Numbered from the stretch's first letter, positions 15,875 through 25,845 are shown. The stretch: DNA of 64,000 nucleotides from Micromonospora_J zhanjiangensis (GCF_042650605.1 NZ_JBHSBN010000007.1:186001-250000), one strand, 5' to 3'. Notes: generated by a model from the sequence alone, not told the origin. A program made the numbers and translations.

Positions 15875-16948
15875 ATGACCAACCCGCTGACCCCCGAAGT
15901 CCTGGCCGATCCCGTCGCGCTGACCCGCACCCTGGTGGACATCGAGTCGGTGTCGCTGAACGAGAAGCAGATCGCCGACTGGGTGGAGGAGGTGCTGCGG
16001 GCCGTGCCGCACCTGACGGTGGACCGGCACAGCAACACGGTGATGGCGCGTACCGACCTGGGCCGGTCCAGCCGGGTCGTGCTGGCCGGGCACCTGGACA
16101 CGGTGCCGTTGAACAACAACTTCCCGTCCAGCCTGCGCGGCGACCTGCTCTACGGCTGCGGCACCTCGGACATGAAGTCGGGCGTCGCGTACGCGTTGAA
16201 CCTGGCGGTGACCCTGCCCGACCCCCGGTACGACGTGACGTACCTGTTCTACGAGGCCGAGGAGATCGAGTCCCGGTACAACGGGCTGACCCTGGTCGCG
16301 GCGACCCACCCGGACTGGTTGACCGCCGACTTCGCGGTGCTGCTCGAACCGACGTACGGGATCGTCGAGGCCGGCTGCCAGGGCACCATGCGCACCATCG
16401 TCAGCACCACCGGCGTACGGGCCCACTCGGCCCGGTCCTGGCACGGGGTGAACGCGATCCACGCGGCCGGGGAGGTGCTGGACCGGCTGCGGGCGTACCG
16501 GGCCCGGTCGGTGACCATCGACGGCTGCACCTACCGGGAGGGGATGAACGCGGTCCGGATCACCGGCGGGGTGGCCGGCAACGTGATCCCGGACCGCTGC
16601 GAGGTGGAGATCAACTACCGGTTCGCCCCGGACCGGACGGGTGCCGAGGCGGAGGCCCACCTGCGCGAGGTGTTCGACGGCTTCGACGTGCTCGTCACCG
16701 ACCGGGTGGAGGGCGCCCCGCCGGGCCTGGCCGCCGCGCCGGCGAAGGAGTTCCTGGCCGCCGTGGGCCGACCGCCGATCGGCAAGCTGGGCTGGACCGA
16801 CGTGGCCCGCTTCGCGGCGTTGGGCATCCCGGCGCTGAACTTCGGCCCGGGGGATCCGAACCTGGCCCACCACCCGGACGAGCACGTCGAGATCGACAAG
16901 ATCCGCGAGGGCGCGGTCACCCTGCACCGCTGGCTCGGCACGCCCTGA
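15875..16948 (+). CDS. dapE: Succinyl-diaminopimelate desuccinylase
   Basis: DapE hydrolyses N-succinyl-LL-diaminopimelate to LL-diaminopimelate and succinate. It is a 357-residue M20 family zinc enzyme: the first metal ligand is in LAGHLDTVP, the bridging Asp in GCGTSDMKSG, the catalytic Glu-Glu in YEAEEIES, and the last His in HHPDEHVE. The lid/dimerisation domain lies between about residues 180 and 290. ATG 15875 gives the expected family length. Divergent pairing with dapD supports the assignment. Confidence 0.92.
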   Translation: MTNPLTPEVLADPVALTRTLVDIESVSLNEKQIADWVEEVLRAVPHLTVDRHSNTVMARTDLGRSSRVVLAGHLDTVPLNNNFPSSLRGDLLYGCGTSDMKSGVAYALNLAVTLPDPRYDVTYLFYEAEEIESRYNGLTLVAATHPDWLTADFAVLLEPTYGIVEAGCQGTMRTIVSTTGVRAHSARSWHGVNAIHAAGEVLDRLRAYRARSVTIDGCTYREGMNAVRITGGVAGNVIPDRCEVEINYRFAPDRTGAEAEAHLREVFDGFDVLVTDRVEGAPPGLAAAPAKEFLAAVGRPPIGKLGWTDVARFAALGIPALNFGPGDPNLAHHPDEHVEIDKIREGAVTLHRWLGTP

Positions 16949-16967
16949 GGCGCCGCCGCCCGGGTCA

Positions 16968-17135
16968 TCAGGCGATCAGGGAGTGATCGGTCCCGGTCTG
17001 TTCAACCGGGGCCGGTCCGGCCTCGGTGTCGTCCTCGGCGTGACCGACCTGGCGGGCCAGCCGCCGCTCGGCCACCACGTCGCGGATCCGCCGGTGCATC
17101 TGTCGCCGGTAGCGGAGCATGTCGCTGTTGTTCAT
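16968..17135 (-). CDS. Small conserved actinobacterial protein
   Basis: A 55-residue protein, basic and probably helical at its start (DMLRYRRQMHRRIRDVVAERRLARQV), with an acidic, disordered tail. Gggggagg lies about 9 bases before the ATG at 17135, a good ribosome site. No domain is recognised. It is convergent with dapE (19-base gap) and divergent from the LOG gene. Confidence 0.55.
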   Translation of the reverse strand: MNNSDMLRYRRQMHRRIRDVVAERRLARQVGHAEDDTEAGPAPVEQTGTDHSLIA

Positions 17136-17312
17136 CACGGCTGGTCCTCCCCCCGAGGTGTCCGGGCCCTCCGCCGGACGTCCGTGCATACCAAGTATGT
17201 GAAAAGTAAGACGCTCCGGCCACCGAATTGGTTGCACCGGTTCGGGCCTTTTCTTGCCGACCGGCCGGCCGACGTGCCGCCGGCCGGCCGGTGGCGCACT
17301 ACGGTTGATCGC

Positions 17313-18155
17313 ATGACTCGAGGTAACGGCGGTCGGGAACCGGGCCGGGAACGGCACCGCGGCGCGGTGACGCTGCGTCGGGAGGCCATCCCGGCGAGCA
17401 CGGCCGACCAGCGGCTGCTGGACTCGCGCAGCCGGGCCGACTGGAAGACCCGGGACGCCTGGCGGGCGCTGCGGATCCTGTCGGAGTTCGTGGAGGGCTT
17501 CGACACGCTGGCCGAACTGCCACCGGCGGTGAGCGTGTTCGGCTCGGCCCGCAGCAAGCGGGACAGCCCGGAGTGCCAACTGGCCGAGGAGTTGGGCGGC
17601 GCGCTGGCCCGGGCCGGGTACGCGGTGATCACCGGCGGCGGACCCGGGGTGATGGAGGCGGCCAACCGCGGCGCGACCGAGGCGGGCGGCCTGTCGGTCG
17701 GCCTCGGCATCGAGCTGCCGTTCGAGCAGGGCCTCAACGACTGGGTCGACCTGGCCATCGACTTCCGCTACTTCTTCGCCCGCAAGACGATGTTCGTCAA
17801 GTACGCCCAGGCGTTCGTGGTGCTGCCCGGCGGGTTCGGCACGATGGACGAGCTGTTCGAGGCACTGACCCTGGTGCAGACCGGCAAGGTCACCCGGTTC
17901 CCGGTGGTGCTGATGGGCCAGAGCTATTGGCAGGGGCTGCTCGACTGGCTGCGCGACAGCATGGCCGGCGACGGCAAGATCGGCCCGACCGACCTGGAGT
18001 TGATCTGCGTGACCGACGACGTGCCGGCCGCGGTGAAGCACATCGTGGACGCCGACGCGGCGCTGGCCGCCGAGCAGGTGGCCCTGCAGGAGTCGGCGAT
18101 CAGCCAGAACGAGGCCGCCCAGCAGGCGGCGGCCACCCCCCGACGAAAGGATTGA
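17313..18155 (+). CDS. LOG-family protein (TIGR00730), longer paralogue
   Basis: A 280-residue LOG (Lonely Guy)-type protein. The Rossmann-like core shows SVFGSARS, then GGGPGVMEAANRG, then PGGFGTMDELFE, the family's nucleotide-binding and catalytic motif. LOG enzymes release cytokinin-type bases from their 5'-monophosphates; in bacteria the physiological substrate may be AMP or a modified nucleotide. An N-terminal extension of about 65 residues and an Ala/Gln-rich tail distinguish it from the shorter paralogue immediately downstream, 3 bases away. A location near dapE and folate genes is typical of actinobacteria. Confidence 0.88.
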   Translation: MTRGNGGREPGRERHRGAVTLRREAIPASTADQRLLDSRSRADWKTRDAWRALRILSEFVEGFDTLAELPPAVSVFGSARSKRDSPECQLAEELGGALARAGYAVITGGGPGVMEAANRGATEAGGLSVGLGIELPFEQGLNDWVDLAIDFRYFFARKTMFVKYAQAFVVLPGGFGTMDELFEALTLVQTGKVTRFPVVLMGQSYWQGLLDWLRDSMAGDGKIGPTDLELICVTDDVPAAVKHIVDADAALAAEQVALQESAISQNEAAQQAAATPRRKD

Positions 18156-18158
18156 ACC

Positions 18159-18704
18159 GTGGCCGCCATCGGCGTTTTCTGCGCGTCCTCCCGTACCCTC
18201 GACCGGCGCTGGCTGGACCTGGCCGCCGAGGCCGGCGGTGAGCTCGCCCGGCGCGGACACCGGCTGGTGTCCGGCGGCGGGTGCGTCGGGATGATGGGCG
18301 CGCTGGCCGACGCCGCCCGGGCCGGCGGCGCGCACACCCTCGGGGTGATCCCGAAGCTGCTGGTCGACCTGGAGGTCGCCGACCCGCACGCCGACGAGCT
18401 GGTGGTCACCGACGGCATGTTCGACCGCAAGAGCGTGATGATGCACCGGTCGGACGCCTTCCTCACCCTGCCGGGCGGGCTGGGCACCCTGGACGAGCTG
18501 TTCGAGGTCTGGACCACCGCGACGCTGCGGGTGCACCACAAGCCGGTGGTACTGCTCGACGCCGACGGTTTCTACCGCGGCCTGGTGGACTGGCTGCGCG
18601 GCCTCACCGGTACGGCGTTCGTCGGTCGTGCCGCGGTCGACCTGCTGGTGGTGGTGGACTCGGTGCCGGCCGCGTTCGACGCGATCGAGTCCCGGCTGGC
18701 CTGA
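18159..18704 (+). CDS. LOG-family protein (TIGR00730), shorter paralogue
   Basis: A 181-residue protein of canonical LOG length. IGVFCASS, then SGGGCVGMMGALADAA, then LPGGLGTLDELFE are the family motifs; the Arg and Glu of the active site are visible in FDRKSVMMHRSD and TLDE. GTG 18159 has gaaagg upstream. It is cotranscribed with the longer LOG gene. Compared with that gene, the first motif reads CASS instead of GSAR, so the two probably differ in substrate. Confidence 0.88.
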   Translation: MAAIGVFCASSRTLDRRWLDLAAEAGGELARRGHRLVSGGGCVGMMGALADAARAGGAHTLGVIPKLLVDLEVADPHADELVVTDGMFDRKSVMMHRSDAFLTLPGGLGTLDELFEVWTTATLRVHHKPVVLLDADGFYRGLVDWLRGLTGTAFVGRAAVDLLVVVDSVPAAFDAIESRLA

Positions 18705-18734
18705 CCGCCGAACCCACCCCGCGACCACCGGGCC

Positions 18735-18773
18735 GGACACCGGCGGTGCGCACCGTTGTGGACACCGGCGGTG
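18735..18773. repeat. Direct repeat before adnA
   Basis: GGACACCGGCGGTG occurs at 18735-18748 and 18760-18773, a 25-base spacing, in the 114-base gap before adnA. The spacing puts the copies on nearly the same helical face, so paired binding sites are possible. No consensus LexA box was found here. Confidence 0.5.
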
Positions 18774-18818
18774 ACGACGCACCCTCGGTGCGCGCCTCGG
18801 TCGTACGGTCGTGATCTG

Positions 18819-21800
18819 ATGGGCGGCGTGCAGGCGTACCGGCTGGTCCGCCGGCGGGCCGACGCCGCGCCGGCGCGCCGTGCCGACCCCGTGCAGGCCG
18901 AGGTCGTCGCGCACACCGACGGTCCGCTGCTGGTCACCGGTGGGCCCGGCACCGGCAAGACCGACGTGCTGGTGGAGGCGGTGGCGGCCCGGGTCGCCCA
19001 GGGCGTCGACCCGGAGCGGATCCTGGTGCTCACCTACGGCCGGCGGCAGGCCACCGCGCTGCGGCACCGGATCGAGGCCCGGGTCGCCGGGGCCGCCGGC
19101 CGGGTGATGCACGAGCCGCTGGTGCGCACCTTCCCGGCGTACGCGTTCGGACTGCTGCGCCGGGCCGCCGCCGAGCGCGGCGAACCGTCGCCCCGGCTGC
19201 TCACCGGGCCCGAGCAGGATCTGATCATCCGCGAGCTGCTGGACGTGGTCGGCGAGGACGGCGCGGACGACCCGATCGGCTGGCCCGAGTCGCTGCGCCC
19301 GGCGTTGCGCACCCGGGCGTTCGCCGAGCAGCTGCGGGACCTGCTGCTACGGGCCGCCGAGCGCGGCGTCGGCCCGGTGCAACTGGCCCGGCTCGGCGAG
19401 CGGCTGGGCCGGTCGGACTGGCCGGCCGCCGCCCGGTTCCTCCGCGAGTACGTCGCCGTGCTGGCCCTGCGCGACGTCGCCAACCGCGGCTCCATCGCGT
19501 ACGACGCGGCCGAGCTGGTCCGGGCCGCCGCCGGCCTGCTCACCGACGAACCGGACCTGCTGGCGGCCGAGCGCCGCCGGCTGGCGTACGTCTACGTCGA
19601 CGAGCTGGCCGACACCGACCCGGCCCAGCAGGACCTGTTGGCCCTGGTGGCGGGTGGCGGCAAGACGGTAATCGCGTTCGCCGACCCGGACTCCTCCACG
19701 TACGCCTTCCGGGGCGCCGACCCGAGCGGGGTCGGCGCGTTCCCGCACCGGTTCCGGACGGCGTCCGGCGCGGTGGCCCGGACGGTGGTGCTGACCACCT
19801 CCTACCGGGCCGGGCCGGGGCTGCTCGCGGCGACCGGCCGGGTGGCCAGGCGGTTGCGCGGGCCGGTGGCGCACCGCGAGCTGCACCCGCTGCCCGACGC
19901 GGAACCCGGCGAGGTCCGGGTCCGCACGTTCCGTTCGACCACCAGCGAGTCGGCCTACCTGGCGCACGCGTTGCGGTCCGCGCACCTGCTCGACGGCGTG
20001 CCGTGGTCGCGGATGGCGGTCCTGGTCCGGTCGACCACGTTGCAGCTGCCGTCGTTGCAGCGGGCCCTGCACGCCGCCGGGGTGCCCACCGTGGTGCACG
20101 CCGAGGACCTGCCGCTGCACCTGCAACCCGGGGTGGCCCCGCTGCTGCTGTTGCTGCGCTGCGCGCTGGAGCCGGACCGGCTGGACGAGGAGGCGGCGGT
20201 GGCGCTGCTGCACTCGCCGCTGGGTGACGCCGACCCGTTGGCCGAGCGGCGGTTGCGGCAGGGGCTGCGGGCACTGGCGCTGGCCGCCGGCGACCGGCGG
20301 CCCTCCGGTGACCTGCTGGTCGAGGCGCTGCGCGAGCCGGCCGAGCTGGCCGCGGTGGACCGCCGCTGGGCGCGACCGGCCAAGGCGGTCGCCGGGCTGC
20401 TGCAGACCGCCCGGGAGGCGGCCGCCGCGTCGGGGGCCACCGCCGAGACGGTGCTCTGGGCGGTGTGGCGGGCCAGCGGCCTGGCCGACCGGTGGGCCGG
20501 GGCGATCGTCCGGGGCCGGGCCGCGTCCGGCGAGACCGACGCCGGGCCGCGCTGGCGGGCCGCCTCGGCCGACCGGGACCTGGACGCGGTTGTGGTGCTC
20601 TTCGACGCGGCGGCCCGGTTCGTCGACCGGCTGCCCGGCGCGCGTACCGAGGTCTTCCTCGACCACGTGCTCGGCCAGCAGTTGCCGGCCGACACGCTGG
20701 CCCCGAGCGCCGACCGGGGCGAGGCGGTCCGCCTGCTCACCGCGCACGCGGCCAAGGGGCTGGAGTGGGACCTGGTCGCCGTGGCCGGGGTGCAGGAGGG
20801 CGTCTGGCCGGACCTGCGGCTGCGCGGCAGCCTGCTCGGTTCGGAACGGCTGGTGGACGTGCTCGCCGGCCGGGCCGAGGGCGCCGGTCGGGTGGCCACC
20901 ATCGTCGGGCAGATGTCCGGCCTGCTGGACGAGGAGCGCCGGCTGTTCTACGTGGCCGCGACCCGGGCCCGGCGGTGGCTGCTGGTCAGCGCGGTGGCGT
21001 CGGCCGCGGTGGGCGGCGGCTCCGACCACGAGGAACAACCCAGCCGCTTCCTCTACGAGCTGGGCCAGGTCGAACCGCCCGCCGGTGACGGTGGCGACGA
21101 CCCCGCGGGCGGGCCGCCGGGTGGACCGTCGGGTGGGCCGTCGGGTGGGCCGTCGGGTGGGCCGGGGCCGGACGGTGATCCGACCGGCCCGTCGCCGGTC
21201 CCGCCCGAGCCGGACGACGACGAGCACGGGCCGGAGCGGGCCGTCGAGCTGCCGGCCGGCCGGCCGCCCCGGGCACTGACCCTGCCGGCGCTGGTGGCCG
21301 AGCTGCGTACCGCCGTCACCGACCCGGCGTTGCCACTGGCCCGGCGGCGCGGGGCCGCGGCCGAGCTGGCCCGGCTGGCCGCCGCGGGGGTGCCCGGCGC
21401 GCATCCGGACGACTGGTGGGGCCTGCGTGGGCTCTCCGACGACCGGCCGCTGGTCGACCCGGGGGAGCCGGTCAAGGTCACCCCGTCCACCATGGAGAGT
21501 GCCCTGCGGTGCAGCCTGCGCTGGCTGCTGGAACGGCACGGCGGCGGCGGGCCGGCCAGCGCCGCGCAGGGGGTCGGCAACCTGGTGCACGCGGCCGCGA
21601 TGCTGGCGGAGGACGCCGCCGTCGACCGGCAGCAGCTGATCGACTACGTGGCCGGTCGGTTCGACGCGATCGACCTGGCCGCCCGCTGGATGGCCGGGCC
21701 GGAACGGGCCCGGGCCGAGGCGATGGTGGACAAGCTGCTGCGCTGGCTGGCCGGGAACCCGCGCCGGCTGCTCGCCATCGAGCAGGAGTTCGCGGTCCGC

Positions 21801-22349
21801 CTCGACGACCCGGACCGGCCGATCGACCTGTCCGGCCGGGTGGACCGGCTGGAGGTGGACGCCGAGGGGCGGCTGGTCGTCGTCGACCTGAAGACCGGCC
21901 GGTCCACCGCCGTCACCGGGGCGGAGCTGGCCGAGCATCCGCAGCTCGGCGCGTACCAGACGGCGGTGGAGGCGGGCGCGTTCGCCGAGTACGGCGACCG
22001 GTCCGGTGGGGCGGCGCTGGTGCAGCTCGGCACCTCCGCGAAGGAGGCGAAGGAACAGGCGCAGGCGGCACCCGGGGACGGTGAGCCGGCCGACGCGGAT
22101 CCGGCCGAGGAGGCGAGCTGGGCGCGGGCGATGGTCCGCCGCACCGCCGAGACGATGGCCGCCTCGACGTTCGCGGCGGTGGCCAACTCCAAGTGCCGGG
22201 TCTGCCCGGTGCGCAGCGCCTGCCCGATCTCCGGCCAGGGTCGGCAGGTGGTCGAGCCGCCGACCGTCCGCCCGGACGCGCAGCCGGTCGAGGGTGGCGC
22301 CGGCGGCGGCGAGCCGCCGGCACCGAGGGCTCCCGGGGACGGCCGATGA
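18819..22349 (+). CDS. adnA: AdnA-type subunit of the AdnAB helicase-nuclease
   Basis: AdnAB resects double-strand breaks in actinobacteria. This 1176-residue subunit has a UvrD-like motor (Walker A GGPGTGKT, residues 41-48; YVDELADTDPAQQ as motif II; AHAAKGLEWD; YVAATRAR as motif VI) and a C-terminal RecB-type nuclease. GRVDRLEV and the VVVDLKTGRS catalytic Asp-x-Lys lie near 1005-1030. One Cys near 895 and a CxxCxxxxxC group near 1126-1134 fit an iron-sulfur cluster. A Gly/Pro/Ser repeat (about 760-785) links motor and nuclease. ATG 18819 follows the repeat-bearing spacer. The stop overlaps adnB by ATGA. The order and overlap match mycobacterial adnA-adnB. Confidence 0.87.
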   Translation: MGGVQAYRLVRRRADAAPARRADPVQAEVVAHTDGPLLVTGGPGTGKTDVLVEAVAARVAQGVDPERILVLTYGRRQATALRHRIEARVAGAAGRVMHEPLVRTFPAYAFGLLRRAAAERGEPSPRLLTGPEQDLIIRELLDVVGEDGADDPIGWPESLRPALRTRAFAEQLRDLLLRAAERGVGPVQLARLGERLGRSDWPAAARFLREYVAVLALRDVANRGSIAYDAAELVRAAAGLLTDEPDLLAAERRRLAYVYVDELADTDPAQQDLLALVAGGGKTVIAFADPDSSTYAFRGADPSGVGAFPHRFRTASGAVARTVVLTTSYRAGPGLLAATGRVARRLRGPVAHRELHPLPDAEPGEVRVRTFRSTTSESAYLAHALRSAHLLDGVPWSRMAVLVRSTTLQLPSLQRALHAAGVPTVVHAEDLPLHLQPGVAPLLLLLRCALEPDRLDEEAAVALLHSPLGDADPLAERRLRQGLRALALAAGDRRPSGDLLVEALREPAELAAVDRRWARPAKAVAGLLQTAREAAAASGATAETVLWAVWRASGLADRWAGAIVRGRAASGETDAGPRWRAASADRDLDAVVVLFDAAARFVDRLPGARTEVFLDHVLGQQLPADTLAPSADRGEAVRLLTAHAAKGLEWDLVAVAGVQEGVWPDLRLRGSLLGSERLVDVLAGRAEGAGRVATIVGQMSGLLDEERRLFYVAATRARRWLLVSAVASAAVGGGSDHEEQPSRFLYELGQVEPPAGDGGDDPAGGPPGGPSGGPSGGPSGGPGPDGDPTGPSPVPPEPDDDEHGPERAVELPAGRPPRALTLPALVAELRTAVTDPALPLARRRGAAAELARLAAAGVPGAHPDDWWGLRGLSDDRPLVDPGEPVKVTPSTMESALRCSLRWLLERHGGGGPASAAQGVGNLVHAAAMLAEDAAVDRQQLIDYVAGRFDAIDLAARWMAGPERARAEAMVDKLLRWLAGNPRRLLAIEQEFAVRLDDPDRPIDLSGRVDRLEVDAEGRLVVVDLKTGRSTAVTGAELAEHPQLGAYQTAVEAGAFAEYGDRSGGAALVQLGTSAKEAKEQAQAAPGDGEPADADPAEEASWARAMVRRTAETMAASTFAAVANSKCRVCPVRSACPISGQGRQVVEPPTVRPDAQPVEGGAGGGEPPAPRAPGDGR
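21108..21168 (+). repeat. Tandem 12-bp repeat in the adnA linker
   Basis: Units of the form ggtgggccgtcg repeat about four times and encode GGPS blocks between the motor and nuclease domains. The array stays in frame, so its length could vary without loss of function. Confidence 0.75.
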
Positions 22350-25300
22350 CCCAACCCTCCCTGTTCGCCGCGGCGCCGTCGCAGCGGACGGCCGACGCCG
22401 GCCCGCGCTACACCCCGGTCGAGCTGGCCAAGCTGCTGCGGCTGCACGCGCCCACCCGGGAGCAGGCCGCCATCGTGGCCGCGCCGGTGCGACCGCTGCT
22501 GGTGGTGGCCGGGGCCGGCTCCGGCAAGACCGAGACGATGGCCGCCCGGGTGGTCTGGCTGGTCGCCAACGGGTACGCCCGGCCGGAGCAGATCCTCGGC
22601 CTCACCTTCACCCGCAAGGCGGCCGGTGAGCTGTCGCACCGGATCCGTACCCGGCTGGACCAGTTGGTGCGCCGGTTGGGGCGGGAGGGCCGGGACCCGG
22701 CCGATGACGCGCTCGGCGGGGAGCCGACCGTGGCCACCTACCACTCGTACGCGGCCCGGATCGTCACCGAGCACGGCCTGCGCGCCGGCTACGAACCGTC
22801 CACCCGGCTGCTCACCGAGGCGACCCGGTGGCAGGTGGTCGACTGGCTGGTCCGCAACTACGACGGGGACATGTCCGGGGTGGACCGGATGCCCAGCACC
22901 ATCACCGACGCGGTGCTGGCGCTCGCCGGGGAACTCGCCGAACACCTGGTCACCACGGACGAGTTGGCCGGCTGGACCGGCCGGTTCTTCGCCGAGGTGC
23001 AGTCCCGGCCCGGCAAGGTCTACGCCGACGTCCGCAAGGCGCTGGCGATCCAGCAGGCCCGGCTCCGGCTGCTGCCCATCGTCCGCGCGTACGACCAGCG
23101 CAAGCAGGACTTCGAGGCGATGGACTTCGGCGACCAGATGGCCCGCGCGGCCCGGGTGGCCCGGGACCATCCCGAGGTCGGCGCGATCGAGCGGGAGCGT
23201 TACCGGGTGGTGCTGCTGGACGAGTACCAGGACACCAGCCACGCGCAGGTGGTGCTGCTGTGCTCGCTCTACGGCGGTGGGCACCCGGTCACCGCGGTCG
23301 GCGACCCGTGCCAGTCGATCTACGGCTGGCGGGGGGCCAGCGCCGGCACCCTGGACCGGTTCCCGACCGAGTTCGCGCACGCCGACGGCCGGTCGGCCCG
23401 GGTGCTGACGTTGACCACGAGCTGGCGCAACCGGCCGGAGATCCTGGCCGTGGCGAACACCCTCTCCACCCCGCTGCGGGCCGCCGGGGCGCAGGTCGCC
23501 GAGCTGGCCCCGGCGTACGGGGTGGACGAGGCGATCCCCGGCCGGACGGCCCGCGGGGCCAGCGGCGGGACGGTGCACTGCGCGCTGCTGCCCACGTACG
23601 CGGACGAGGCCGACTGGATCGCGGACAGCGTGCTGGCGGCCTGGCGCGGCGCGGCCCGGATGTCGGGTGCGCTGCCCGAGCACATCCCGGTCGACCGCCG
23701 GCCGACGACCGCCGTCCTGGTCCGGCTGCGCAGCCAGATCCCGGCGATCGAGGCGGCGCTGCGCTCCCGGGGCCTGCCGGTCGAGGTGGTCGGCCTGGGT
23801 GGCCTGCTGGACACCCCCGAGGTCCGGGACGTGGTCTGCACCCTGCGGGTGCTGGCCGACCCGACCGACGGCGCGTCGCTGCTGCGGCTGCTCACCGGCG
23901 CGCGCTGGCGGATCGGCCCACGCGACCTGGTGGCCCTGCACCGACGGGCCCGGTCGATCGCCGCCGCTCGGCGGGAGCTGCCCCGGCTGGCCGGCGGCGG
24001 CCCGGAGAGCGGCTCGGTGGACCCGGAGCTGGTGACCGACCAGCTCGACGAGGCAACGCTGGTGGAGGCCCTCGCGGACCTGGGTCCGGCACAGCTCTAC
24101 TCGGCCGAGGGCTACGCCCGGATGCGCGCGTACGGGCTGGAACTCGCCCTGCTCCGGCACCGGCTGGACCAGCCGCTGCCGGACCTGGTCGCCGACGTGG
24201 AACGGACCATCGGGCTGGACGTGGAGGTCGCGGTCCGGGCCGGCCGGGACGGCGCGGGCGGCGACGCCGGGCTGGCCCGCGGCCACCTGGACGCCCTCGG
24301 CGACGTGGCGGCCCGGTTCGCCGGCGACACCGGCGGCGCGCCGCTGTCGGCCTTCCTGGCCTTCCTCACCGCCGCCGAGGACGAGGAACGTGGCCTGGCC
24401 CCGGGCGAGGTGGAGGTGGTCGAGGGCGCGGTGCAGATCCTCACCGCGCACGCCGCGAAGGGGCTGGAGTGGGACGTGGTCGCGGTGGCCGGGCTGAGCC
24501 GCGGCGTGTGGCCCGGCCTGGTGCGCGGCTCCGACCATTACCTCTTCGGCCTCGGGGCGCTGCCGTTCCCGCTGCGCGGGGACGCGGACGGGCTGCCGGA
24601 GTTCCCGCTCGACGAGGCCGAGGACCAGCGCGGTGTGGCCCGGGCGCTGACCACCTTCGGCGAGCGGTGGGCGGCCCACGACGAGCGGGAGGAGCGCCGG
24701 CTGGCGTACGTGGCGGTGACCCGGCCGCGCCGGCTGCTGCTCTGCTCCGGCTACTGGTGGGGCGACGGGGTGAAGCGGCCACGCGGCCCGTCCGGGTTCC
24801 TGCGCGAGGTGCACGACCAGTGCCTGGCCGGCGCCGGGGTGGTGGACGTCTGGGCGCCCGAACCCGCGGGTGACGCGGTCAACCCGACCACCGAGGTGGT
24901 GATGCGGGCCGAGTGGCCGGCCGACCCGCTCGGCGCGCGCCGGCCGGTGATGGCCGAGGCGGCGGCCCTGGTGCGGAGCTTCCTGGCGCCCCGGGACGAC
25001 GCCGGCACCGAGCCGCCGGACCCGGTGGTGCTGGGCTGGCGGCGGGAGGCGGACCTGCTGCTCGCCGAACGGGAGCGGCTGGCCCGGCGGGACGGCCCGG
25101 TCGAGGTGGCGCTGCCCGGTCACCTGTCGGTGTCGCAGCTGGTGACGTTGCGCCGCGACCCGCAGGCGCTGGCCCGTACGCTGCGCCGGCCGATGCCGGC
25201 CCGACCCGACCCGTACGCCCGCCGGGGCACCGCGTTCCACGCCTGGCTGGAACAGCGGTTCGGCGCCGGGCGGCTGCTGGACGTGGACGAGTTGCCCGGT

Positions 25301-25720
25301 TCCGCCGACGAGGACGCGGCACCCGACGAGGCCCTGGCCGAGTTGCAGGACCGCTTCCTGGCCAGCGAGTGGGCCGACCGCAGCCCGTACGAGGTGGAGG
25401 TGCCGTTCGCCACGGTCATCGCCGGTGTGGTGGTCCGGGGCCGGATGGACGCGGTGTTCACCGCACCGGGCGGCCGGTTCGACGTGATCGACTGGAAGAC
25501 CGGCCGGCAGCCCACCGGGCAGGAGGCGAAGGCGGCGGCGGTGCAGTTGGCCGCGTACCGGCTGGCCTGGGCGGAGCTGGCCGGCGTACCGGTGGAACAC
25601 GTCCGGGCCGGTTTCCACTACGTACGGGACGGGGTGACCGTGCGGCCGGCGGACCTGTTGGACGCCGACGGGCTGGCCGCCCTGCTCGCCGGCCTGCCGG
25701 AGCAGGCCGAGCGGCCGTAG
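22346..25720 (+). CDS. adnB: AdnB-type subunit of the AdnAB helicase-nuclease
   Basis: A 1124-residue partner of the upstream gene. The UvrD-type motor is canonical: Walker A AGAGSGKT (55-62), LTFTRKAAGEL, LLDEYQDTSHAQ near 290, GDPCQSIYGWRGA, AHAAKGLEWD and AYVAVTRPRR. The C-terminal nuclease shows GRMDAVF and FDVIDWKTGR near 1031-1053. The four-Cys cluster seen in the partner is absent. In mycobacteria AdnB is the dominant translocating motor and both subunits can cut; the same division of labour is likely here by homology. Start overlaps the adnA stop by four bases. Confidence 0.88.
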   Translation: MTQPSLFAAAPSQRTADAGPRYTPVELAKLLRLHAPTREQAAIVAAPVRPLLVVAGAGSGKTETMAARVVWLVANGYARPEQILGLTFTRKAAGELSHRIRTRLDQLVRRLGREGRDPADDALGGEPTVATYHSYAARIVTEHGLRAGYEPSTRLLTEATRWQVVDWLVRNYDGDMSGVDRMPSTITDAVLALAGELAEHLVTTDELAGWTGRFFAEVQSRPGKVYADVRKALAIQQARLRLLPIVRAYDQRKQDFEAMDFGDQMARAARVARDHPEVGAIERERYRVVLLDEYQDTSHAQVVLLCSLYGGGHPVTAVGDPCQSIYGWRGASAGTLDRFPTEFAHADGRSARVLTLTTSWRNRPEILAVANTLSTPLRAAGAQVAELAPAYGVDEAIPGRTARGASGGTVHCALLPTYADEADWIADSVLAAWRGAARMSGALPEHIPVDRRPTTAVLVRLRSQIPAIEAALRSRGLPVEVVGLGGLLDTPEVRDVVCTLRVLADPTDGASLLRLLTGARWRIGPRDLVALHRRARSIAAARRELPRLAGGGPESGSVDPELVTDQLDEATLVEALADLGPAQLYSAEGYARMRAYGLELALLRHRLDQPLPDLVADVERTIGLDVEVAVRAGRDGAGGDAGLARGHLDALGDVAARFAGDTGGAPLSAFLAFLTAAEDEERGLAPGEVEVVEGAVQILTAHAAKGLEWDVVAVAGLSRGVWPGLVRGSDHYLFGLGALPFPLRGDADGLPEFPLDEAEDQRGVARALTTFGERWAAHDEREERRLAYVAVTRPRRLLLCSGYWWGDGVKRPRGPSGFLREVHDQCLAGAGVVDVWAPEPAGDAVNPTTEVVMRAEWPADPLGARRPVMAEAAALVRSFLAPRDDAGTEPPDPVVLGWRREADLLLAERERLARRDGPVEVALPGHLSVSQLVTLRRDPQALARTLRRPMPARPDPYARRGTAFHAWLEQRFGAGRLLDVDELPGSADEDAAPDEALAELQDRFLASEWADRSPYEVEVPFATVIAGVVVRGRMDAVFTAPGGRFDVIDWKTGRQPTGQEAKAAAVQLAAYRLAWAELAGVPVEHVRAGFHYVRDGVTVRPADLLDADGLAALLAGLPEQAERP

Positions 25721-25845
25721 CGACGGCGACGCGGAGGGTGGTCAGGGCGGTCGGCGGCAAGATGATCGGAGTCAGGGGGTGCCGGTACGGCGTCAGGCAT
25801 GCTACGGTTTCCCAGTTGCAGTTTTGGTTACCAGAGACTCTGTGT

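Noticed and set aside
21644..25618. Very long minus-strand frame opposite adnA/adnB
   Set aside because: No recognisable domains, a composition typical of antisense frames, and the plus strand encodes clear helicase-nuclease motifs throughout.
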